Assembly: GCA_031292255.1 (NCBI GenBank)
Contig: JARLHN010000008.1
Span: 62,001-126,000, forward strand
Direction: 5' to 3'
DNA length: 64,000 nt
Origin: Oryzomonas sp.
GTDB taxonomy: Bacteria > Desulfobacterota > Desulfuromonadia > Geobacterales > Pseudopelobacteraceae
The translations under genes and the position numbers were made by a program. Shown here piece by piece: positions 52,663 to 58,725 of this stretch; the stretch's first letter is position 1, and every line of letters starts with the position of its first letter. The notes beneath the pieces are model-generated. The model was not told the origin of the DNA and did no database searches. It was given only the letters and a program-made list of their open reading frames with translations.

Positions 52663-54129
52663 ATGCCACGACTCGATGTACGCAGCAAGACCGAGATCAC
52701 CGCCCTCGCGGTACGCCATGACGACGCCCGAAACCAAGAGGTGCGCATCAAGGTTAAGGAGCTGAGCCTCTCCAGCGGCGTTCTGTCCGGCCTGGATTCG
52801 GTGCCGGAGGTGCCGTTTTTGATCAAGATCGCCCTGCCCGACCGCGGCCGGGTTGAACTGGCCGCCGAGGCATTACGTGGCAATGACGGCCAGCACGTAG
52901 TGCGGTTCTTCTTCCCGCAGCGCCAGGCCATGGCAAGCCTATGGGCCTTTATCCGCACCCAGCCCCAGGAGCCGGGACTTTGCCCCTACTGCGCCCGTCC
53001 CGTGTCAAGCGCTCGGAATAACTGTATTTTTTGCGGCCGTTGTCTGGAGTTGTTGGCCACCACGTACCTCGACCAGCATCTCCAGGCCACCCTGACCGAA
53101 CGGCTGGCGCCCAGACTCGAGCACCTCGACACCAGTTTCATCCAGCGGATCATGGCCATGATGGACAGAGCCATCATCGGCGAAGTCGAGGCGCGTGCCG
53201 ATGAAGAATTCGTCGGCACAACCCCGGCCATGCTCGATGTATTCGCCATGATCCGCCGCGCAGCGGCGACCGACATGAATATACTCATCCTGGGCGAATC
53301 CGGCACCGGCAAGGAGTTGACCGCCAAGGCGATCCATGAGAAGAGTCTGCGCCGGGAGGGACCATTGGTAGTGGTAAATTGTGCCGCCATCCCCGAGGGG
53401 CTGTTGGAGGGAGAACTGTTCGGCCATGAGAAAGGGGCTTTCACCGGCGCCCATGCGGCCAAAAAAGGACGCTTTGAGTTGGCCAACGGCGGCACGATCT
53501 TTCTCGACGAGATCGGCGACCTGCCGACACCACTGCAGGCCAAGCTACTCCGTTTCCTGGAGGACCGGGTCGTGGAGCGGATAGGCGGCAAGAACGGCGT
53601 CCGGGTCGATGTGCGGATCATCGCCGCCACCAACTGCGATCTCGAAGGGATGGTCGCCGCCGCCGGTTTCCGTGGCGACCTCTTCTACCGGCTCAACAGC
53701 TTCACCATCAAGCTGCCGCCGCTGCGGGACCGCGGCGAAGACAAGGTGATCCTGGCCAAGTACCTGTTCCAGAAAATCGGCCGCATCGAACAGTCACCCC
53801 TGGCCGGCTTGTCCGATGCGGCCCTGGAGGCGATCCGGCGCCATGATTGGCCGGGCAATGTCCGAGAGTTAATCAACAAGATCCGCCGCGCAATCGTCAT
53901 GGCCCGTAGCGAATGGATCGAACCGGCGGATCTGGAGCTCGCCCCGGTCCTGCCGGCCGGCGGCATCGCTGCCGCCGTACCGGGGAGCGAACGGGAGCTG
54001 GTTTGTGCCGCCCTGGAATCGTCCGGCTATGTCGTGGCCCGGGCCGCCCGGGCACTCGGCGTGAGCCGTCCGACCCTGTACCACCTGCTGCGCCGCCATC
54101 AGATCGGCCTGCCGAAGCGAATGTGCTAG
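52663..54129 (+). CDS. Sigma-54-dependent transcriptional activator with PilZ-like N-terminus and zinc ribbon
   Basis: 488 residues. N-terminal ~95 residues look like a degenerate PilZ domain (VRIKVKELSLSSGVLSG, no clear RxxxR). A zinc ribbon follows: Cys107, Cys110, Cys121, Cys124 (CPYC...CIFC). The AAA+ domain has Walker A GESGTGKE (211-218), sigma-54 contact GAFTGA (258-263) and Walker B GTIFLDEI (277-284). A Fis-type HTH is C-terminal (VARAARALGVSRPTLYHLLR). GGAGG precedes the ATG. It lies 24 bp after the barrel gene, so co-transcribed with it. The strong sigma-54 promoter 640 bp downstream is the obvious target. Confidence 0.9.
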   Translation: MPRLDVRSKTEITALAVRHDDARNQEVRIKVKELSLSSGVLSGLDSVPEVPFLIKIALPDRGRVELAAEALRGNDGQHVVRFFFPQRQAMASLWAFIRTQPQEPGLCPYCARPVSSARNNCIFCGRCLELLATTYLDQHLQATLTERLAPRLEHLDTSFIQRIMAMMDRAIIGEVEARADEEFVGTTPAMLDVFAMIRRAAATDMNILILGESGTGKELTAKAIHEKSLRREGPLVVVNCAAIPEGLLEGELFGHEKGAFTGAHAAKKGRFELANGGTIFLDEIGDLPTPLQAKLLRFLEDRVVERIGGKNGVRVDVRIIAATNCDLEGMVAAAGFRGDLFYRLNSFTIKLPPLRDRGEDKVILAKYLFQKIGRIEQSPLAGLSDAALEAIRRHDWPGNVRELINKIRRAIVMARSEWIEPADLELAPVLPAGGIAAAVPGSERELVCAALESSGYVVARAARALGVSRPTLYHLLRRHQIGLPKRMC

Positions 54130-54175
54130 ACGCAAGACAAAACATAACAACAAAAAAACCCACCCTCTCCTCTTT

Positions 54176-54510
54176 ATGCCGATTCCAAATCCAGGACAAA
54201 AACTCGTGTCTCGCGCGGTTAGTTCGTACTCGTAATTCCGGCTCTTTTGACCGCTGCCGTCGTTGCGGCTCCCTGATGTTGACCCTGCTACATCCACGTC
54301 GCCTCGCCTTGGCATCAACCGAAACAGCTCGTTGAGGAACCAAAGACGATCCAATGACAATTTGCGAAGCAAATTGGACCGCGAAGGCGCCCCGCAGGGG
54401 GAGACCGAAGGACTCGTCACAATTTGCGAAGCAAATTGGACCGCGAAGGCGCCCCACAGGGGGAGACCGAAGGACTCGTCAAGATAGCGCCTTGATTTGA
54501 AATCGGTATT
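54176..54510. repeat. Composite element: CCGATTCCAAATC ends around a CGGTTAGT element copy
   Basis: Outer ends ATGCCGATTCCAAATCCAGG (54176-54195) and CCTTGATTTGAAATCGGTAT (54490-54509) are near-perfect inverted repeats matching those at 33409-33498. Inside (54208-54345) lies an inverted, one-end-degenerate copy of the 29531-29690 element (AATTCCGGCTCTTTTGACCG..., then CTGCCGTCGTTGCGGCTCC). A 62-bp direct repeat follows, 54357-54418 and 54419-54480, each with the hairpin CAATTTGC gaa GCAAATTG. Confidence 0.65.
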
Positions 54511-54602
54511 AGCCCGCAACTCTCCCCCCATCCAAAAGTTACTGCCCACCACCGCGCTCATGATCCGCCTGCAAGCGATCGTCATCCAGATCCAGCGGGG
54601 TC

Positions 54603-54719
54603 TTTTACACTTCAGTCTATTTTACACTTTTATGTAAATTTCCAACTAGTTGAAAACGCTGGCATTAGCCGGCAACTGTAAAGAAACATGTAAAATACGA
54701 CAGCACCCTGTTTTACAGG
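54603..54719 (+). promoter_or_regulatory. Upstream activator site array (TTTTACA/TGTAAAA)
   Basis: Matches to TTTTACA or its complement at 54603-54609, 54620-54626, 54633-54638 (TGTAAA), 54677-54683 (TGTAAAG), 54690-54696 and 54711-54717. Two are arranged as the inverted pair TTTACACTTTTATGTAAA (54621-54638), and the last forms CCTGTtttACAGG (54707-54719). They lie 50-165 bp upstream of the sigma-54 promoter, the normal place for enhancer-binding protein sites. The activator encoded at 52663 is the likely binder. Confidence 0.55.
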
Positions 54720-54767
54720 CACCGCAAACATACAGCATAACTCTTTGATATTACTTGTGTTTAAATT

Positions 54768-54782
54768 TGGCACGCGCCCTGC
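54768..54782 (+). promoter_or_regulatory. Sigma-54 (-24/-12) promoter of the fibre operon
   Basis: TGGCACGCGCCCTGC: GG at 54769-54770 and GC at 54781-54782, exactly ten bases apart, with the full TGGCAC -24 box. The first start codon follows 46 bp later, giving a leader of about 34 nt. Confidence 0.8.
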
Positions 54783-54827
54783 TTTAATGATAGCAGGTAA
54801 GTGATCTAAATTATGGTGGGGGTTTAT

Positions 54828-55178
54828 ATGGTTGCCACGCACCCGGCTGTCAGTGGTCTGCTTGTTGTCCTGGCCCTTGTTACGGCACCGGTCTGTGGTG
54901 CCGAGCAGGCTCCGGCAACCAGCGTTACATCACCAACGACTCAAGAGGCCCCGGCCGTCGACCTGCTTGCCGGTTGTTATGTGCCGCCCCTCTCCATGGA
55001 AGAACTGGGGCAGGTATCCGGCGGTGCCCTGACCCTGCTCAGCCCAGAGCAGCTACAGCAATCTGCGGCGGGTGTCAAGCTTTGGGATGAGGCTCGCATG
55101 AGGCCGGCCAGCACCGTGGACTCGGGACCGGGACAGATTCCGAGCAACGTCTCGGTGCAACAGACGCTGTTTCATTAA
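54828..55178 (+). CDS. Exported small protein with double-glycine leader motif (fibre locus A)
   Basis: 116 residues from the ATG at 54828 (GGGGG five bases upstream); a less well supported ATG at 54813 adds five residues. Sec signal (about 1-24, GLLVVLALVTAPVCG), a Thr/Pro linker, then PPLSMEELGQVSGGALTLLS. The LSxEELxxVSGG pattern (GG at 65-66) is that of bacteriocin-type leaders cut by C39 peptidases, but placed after a Sec signal. The mature part would be about 50 residues, ending IPSNVSVQQTLFH. First gene after the sigma-54 promoter. An exported C39 peptidase is encoded in the same operon. Confidence 0.7.
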   Translation: MVATHPAVSGLLVVLALVTAPVCGAEQAPATSVTSPTTQEAPAVDLLAGCYVPPLSMEELGQVSGGALTLLSPEQLQQSAAGVKLWDEARMRPASTVDSGPGQIPSNVSVQQTLFH

Positions 55179-55304
55179 TGGCAGCGGCCCAGGCGTGAAG
55201 TGGACCACAATTTGATTAGTGGTGAAACAACGTGGTTATGAAGTCAGCAGTGTAATTTGGCGAAGTTTTCCTATTGTGCAGTCAACCCAGAAAAGGAGAA
55301 CACC

Positions 55305-56870
55305 ATGAAAACACGTTTTATCGGCATCCTCGCAGTAGCGGCATTGGCATCAGGCACCGGTCTCGCATTGGCTGCCACCACAACAAACAACGGCACCGGC
55401 TCGGCCGGCACCGCGGTCGGCAGCAGCTCGGTCTCCAGCACGACGACCAGCAACACCACCAATAACACCAGCACTTCGGACCCCACAACCGTCAGCAAAC
55501 AAAATGGTGCCACCATCGCCTCCGACAACTCGGCGACCAACACCAAGACAAGCACTGACACAACTTCGGTCAACAAAAACTCCGACAACGCGATAGCCTC
55601 CGACAACACTTCCACCAAAACCAACACCAACACTTCCACCAAAACCAACACTGCCACCAACAATTCGACCAACACCAAGGATGCCGGAAACACGACAGCC
55701 TCCGACAACACGGTAGCCTCAGACAACACTTCCACCAAAACCAGCACTGACACAACTTCGGTCAACAAAAACTCCGACAACACGGTAGCCTCCGACAACA
55801 CTTCCACCAAGACCAACACCGCCACCAACAATTCGACGAACACCAAGGATGCCGGAAACACTACCGCCTCCGACAACACGGTAGCCTCAGACAACACTTC
55901 CACCAAAACCAACACCAACACTTCCACCAAAACCAGCACTGCCACCAACAATTCGACCAACACCAAGGATTCGGGGAACACGGTAGCATCCGACAATACA
56001 TCAACCAAAACCATCAATGACACAACTTCGGTGTCCAAAGACTCCGGCAACACGGTAGCCTCCGACAACACATCCAGCAAAACCAACACTGTCACCAACA
56101 CTTCCACCAAGACCAGCACTGCCACCGACAATTCGGTCAATACCAAGGACTCAAACAACACCTTGACTGTCAACAAGGACTCCGGCAACACTTCCACCAA
56201 GACCAACACCAACACTTCCACCAAGACCAGTACTGACACCAACAATTCGGTCAACACCAAGGATTCGGGGAACACGGTAGCATCCGACAACACCTCGAAC
56301 AAGACCGACACCACCAACGTGACCAAGGACTCAAACAACACCACCACCAAGACTGACACCACTACCACCAACCTGACCAAGGACTCAAACAACACCACGA
56401 CCAAGACCGACACCACCAACCTGACCAAGGATTCAAACAACACCACAACCAAGACTGACACCACTACCACCAACCTGACCAAGGACTCAGACAACACCAC
56501 CACCTTGAACAAGGACTCGGACAACACCACGACCACGACCAAGACCGACACCACCAACTTGACCAAGGACTCAAACAACACCATCACCACCAACAAGGAC
56601 ACAGGCAATACCAGCAATGACAGCCATGCCGTTACCATCGGCGACATTGCCGTGGCCGTGGCCAGCACCACACTGACAGGCGCTGTGACCGGCAACAGCA
56701 TGTCTCTCGGCGCATCTTCCTATATCTCCACCGGCTACAATAATATCGACGGCAACGCCTTCCAGGGCGCTTCCGGGATCAGCACCGTAACCCAGAACAG
56801 CGGCGTCAACTCGTTGATCCAGCCGTCGATTAACGTGCAGTCCAACCTGACCATGAGCCCCGCCCACTAA
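55305..56870 (+). CDS. Thr/Asn/Ser-rich repeat protein, candidate fibre subunit
   Basis: 521 residues from the ATG at 55305 (AAGGAG upstream). Cleavable signal MKTRFIGILAVAALASGTGL, ending ALA. Residues ~25-440 are low complexity made of units like TNTSTKTSTATNNSTNTKDS and GNTVASDNTS, almost free of aromatic and large hydrophobic residues and with no Cys. The C-terminal ~85 residues are ordered-looking, with GISTVTQNSGVNSLIQPSIN near the end. The repeats recur in DNA as near-identical ~60-150-bp blocks. The composition resembles FapC-like and curli-like secreted amyloids or adhesins. It is the largest product of the operon before the giant Ig protein. Confidence 0.75.
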   Translation: MKTRFIGILAVAALASGTGLALAATTTNNGTGSAGTAVGSSSVSSTTTSNTTNNTSTSDPTTVSKQNGATIASDNSATNTKTSTDTTSVNKNSDNAIASDNTSTKTNTNTSTKTNTATNNSTNTKDAGNTTASDNTVASDNTSTKTSTDTTSVNKNSDNTVASDNTSTKTNTATNNSTNTKDAGNTTASDNTVASDNTSTKTNTNTSTKTSTATNNSTNTKDSGNTVASDNTSTKTINDTTSVSKDSGNTVASDNTSSKTNTVTNTSTKTSTATDNSVNTKDSNNTLTVNKDSGNTSTKTNTNTSTKTSTDTNNSVNTKDSGNTVASDNTSNKTDTTNVTKDSNNTTTKTDTTTTNLTKDSNNTTTKTDTTNLTKDSNNTTTKTDTTTTNLTKDSDNTTTLNKDSDNTTTTTKTDTTNLTKDSNNTITTNKDTGNTSNDSHAVTIGDIAVAVASTTLTGAVTGNSMSLGASSYISTGYNNIDGNAFQGASGISTVTQNSGVNSLIQPSINVQSNLTMSPAH

Positions 56871-56963
56871 TCGACCGGTCGCAACACGAAACAGCGGCGC
56901 CACCCGGATTTACGGCGGGTGGCGCCTCCCTGTTGCATGAGGAAGATCCACGGAGGTTGCGAT

Positions 56964-57332
56964 ATGAAAACATTCTTACTGGCAATAGCGCTCTTGGGCA
57001 CCGGCGCGATGGCAGGCTGGGCGGCGGACAACGGCAAGCCGCTTTCGGCCAGCCTCGACGCGAGTGATCTTGGGCCCGCCCTGCCGGCGGCCAGCATGGC
57101 GCAGCAGACAGGCCGGCAGGGTGTGTCCATCGACGAGTTGAACAACACACTGAACACGTCGGACCCGACCGGCACAGTCAGCAGCAACATACTGACCTCG
57201 GCGGCAACCGGCACCAATATCGTCAGCGACAACGCCTTCGGTAATACCAGCGGCGTCGCCACGGTGATCCAGAACAGCGGCAACCAGAACGTCATTCAGA
57301 GTTCCTTTATCCTGAACCTGAGTGTCAAATGA
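56964..57332 (+). CDS. Small secreted protein related to the C-terminus of the repeat protein
   Basis: 122 residues from the ATG at 56964 (GGAGG seven bases upstream). Signal peptide (about 1-20, MKTFLLAIALLGTGAMAGWA). Residues 53-65 (GVSIDELNNTLNT) resemble the leader pattern of the double-glycine proteins, but without GG. The C-terminus has GVATVIQNSGNQNVIQSSFI, aligning with TVTQNSGVNSLIQPSIN of the upstream repeat protein. It could be a nucleator or minor subunit (compare FapB versus FapC). The stop overlaps the C39 gene start by 4 bp (ATGA). Confidence 0.7.
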   Translation: MKTFLLAIALLGTGAMAGWAADNGKPLSASLDASDLGPALPAASMAQQTGRQGVSIDELNNTLNTSDPTGTVSSNILTSAATGTNIVSDNAFGNTSGVATVIQNSGNQNVIQSSFILNLSVK

Positions 57333-58030
57333 TCACCCGGGTCTTGGTTGGCATGCTCCTGCTAACGGCCTGCTGCCTGGCAAGGGCCAGGGAGGGCGAC
57401 GCGGGTACGATCTACGCGCCCGCCGCTTTTCTTGGACCTGTGGCGGTCAAGGTCACCAGTCTGAAGGAGCTTAAGTTCCGCCGCACCGTCCAGCAACAGT
57501 ACGATTTCAGTTGCGGCTCGGCGGCCTTGGCAACGCTTCTTACTTATCATTACGAGGATCGGGTCCCGGAAGCGGAGATCTTTATGGCCATGTACAACGC
57601 TGGCGACAAGGACAAGATCCGCCGGGAGGGCTTTTCGCTCCTGGATATGAAAAATTACCTGCAGCGCCGCGGGTACCAGTCCGACGGGTTCAAGATCAGC
57701 CTGGACAAGGTTCGTCAGGTTGGCGTGCCGGCGCTGGTACTCATCAGTAATCATGGTTACAAGCATTTCGTCGTCCTCAAGGGAGTGGCCGCCCGCACGG
57801 TGCTCCTGGGCGACCCGGCGCTGGGCGCCAGGGTAATGGCCCGTAAGGAGTTTGAAGAATCCTGGAATGGCCTGGTCTTCCTGGTGCGCTCCCACAAAGA
57901 GGTGGCCGTGCGCCACTTCAACCAGGCCGCAGAGTGGCCCTCTTCGGGCCGATTGACGAATTTCGTGCCGCTGGTAAGCGACCGACTGCTCAGCCCGACA
58001 TTGTATATGTCAATTATCGGTGGCCATTAG
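57329..58030 (+). CDS. Exported C39-family cysteine peptidase, FapD-like
   Basis: 233 residues. The N-terminal LLLTAC (residues 10-15) fits a lipobox, so it may be a lipoprotein; otherwise a normal Sec signal. C39 domain: oxyanion-hole Gln and catalytic Cys62 in QQQYDFSCGSAALATLLTYH, His146 in YKHFVVLKGV and Asp162 in LLGDPALGAR. No ABC-transporter domain is attached, unlike bacteriocin exporters. It would cut double-glycine leaders after Sec export, in the periplasm. FapD of the Pseudomonas Fap operon is the nearest known type. Genes on either side encode Sec + GG proteins. Confidence 0.85.
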   Translation: MITRVLVGMLLLTACCLARAREGDAGTIYAPAAFLGPVAVKVTSLKELKFRRTVQQQYDFSCGSAALATLLTYHYEDRVPEAEIFMAMYNAGDKDKIRREGFSLLDMKNYLQRRGYQSDGFKISLDKVRQVGVPALVLISNHGYKHFVVLKGVAARTVLLGDPALGARVMARKEFEESWNGLVFLVRSHKEVAVRHFNQAAEWPSSGRLTNFVPLVSDRLLSPTLYMSIIGGH

Positions 58031-58055
58031 GCCCACTGTGCCGGGAGGCACACCT

Positions 58056-58583
58056 ATGAAACGACACTATTTACAACTAGCCTTGGCCGGCGCCCTGCTC
58101 GCGATGCTGGCTGGTGTGGCATCTGGTGGCGCCGGGGTTTTTGAGCTTGCATCCCAAGTCCCTGTAAGCGATGCCGAGTTGGCGACCCTGCGCGGCGGAT
58201 TTACCACGCCGGACGGCATTCTGGTCTCTTTTGGCATCACCCAGGCCACATACGTCAACGGCATACTCGACAGTACAAATAGTTTTACCGTGACCCAAGG
58301 CGGCAGCACCGGCGCAAATCCGGCGCTCCAGGTGGCAAGCCAGATGGGCAATAACGGCTTGCGCGTGATTCAGATCGGCCCGCAGGGCTCAAACACCTTT
58401 CTGCCGAGCACGACGCCAACCTTGGGCCTATCGAGGAGCTTAACAGTGATCCAGAACACCCTTAACCAGCAGGTGATCACCAACTCCACCGTCATCAATG
58501 CCTCGCTGGCCAACATGGGCCTGGTCCGAGATACCAACCTCTCCAACGCGCTCCGCCAACAGATGATCAGTGGCCTGCATTAA
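58056..58583 (+). CDS. Exported protein with double-glycine motif (fibre locus B)
   Basis: 175 residues from the ATG at 58056 (GGGAGG seven bases upstream). Sec signal MKRHYLQLALAGALLAMLAG, then VPVSDAELATLRGGFTTPDG with GG at 47-48 and the ELxxLxGG leader pattern. The mature part of about 127 residues is Ser/Thr/Asn/Gln-rich and has SLTVIQNTLNQQVITNSTVI, a third version of the QN...(I) motif seen in the two preceding proteins. It ends the operon: a perfect 18-bp-stem hairpin overlaps its stop codon. Confidence 0.7.
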   Translation: MKRHYLQLALAGALLAMLAGVASGGAGVFELASQVPVSDAELATLRGGFTTPDGILVSFGITQATYVNGILDSTNSFTVTQGGSTGANPALQVASQMGNNGLRVIQIGPQGSNTFLPSTTPTLGLSRSLTVIQNTLNQQVITNSTVINASLANMGLVRDTNLSNALRQQMISGLH

Positions 58584-58620
58584 TTAGTTTTTATCCGGAG
58601 TTTCCGGATAAAAACTAATT
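58582..58620 (+). terminator. Perfect 18-bp TCCGGA hairpin at the end of the fibre operon
   Basis: AATTAGTTTTTATCCGGA gtt TCCGGATAAAAACTAATT: the longest member of the TCCGGA palindrome family, beginning within the TAA stop codon. The stem itself contains TTTTT/AAAAA, so it may function as a bidirectional terminator. Confidence 0.6.
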
Positions 58621-58671
58621 AGCAGGCGCCGGCTTGACCATGACTTATGATGGGTTACACTTATAGCAACT

Positions 58672-58686
58672 TGGCGCCGGAGGTGC
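58672..58686 (+). promoter_or_regulatory. Possible sigma-54 promoter before the giant Ig-repeat gene
   Basis: TGGCGCCGGAGGTGC: GG at 58673-58674, ten bases, GC at 58685-58686. It lies 40 bp before the ATG. The -12 half is poorer than at 54768, and the sequence also forms a GGCGCC/GCGCC hairpin, so it is uncertain. Confidence 0.35.
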
Positions 58687-58725
58687 GCCGGCGAGGCTAT
58701 CTAAAGTGGTTAACGAGGTGGGTTA

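Larger units (their letters stand above)
54130..54827. other. 700-bp regulatory/repeat region between activator and fibre genes
   Basis: From left to right: a composite inverted-repeat element (54176-54510), an array of TTTTACA/TGTAAAA sites (54603-54719) and a sigma-54 promoter (54768-54782). No gene is visible. Confidence 0.7.

Noticed and set aside
55271-56701. 476-codon Val/Leu-rich frame antisense to the Thr/Asn repeat gene
   Set aside because: Arises because the repeat's ACC/AAC/GAC codons read as GGT/GTT/GTC on the other strand; no start context.
58620-58725. Cyclic di-GMP riboswitch in the leader of the giant gene
   Set aside because: GC-rich hairpins are present but the conserved GEMM core pairing and tetraloop pattern were not found.
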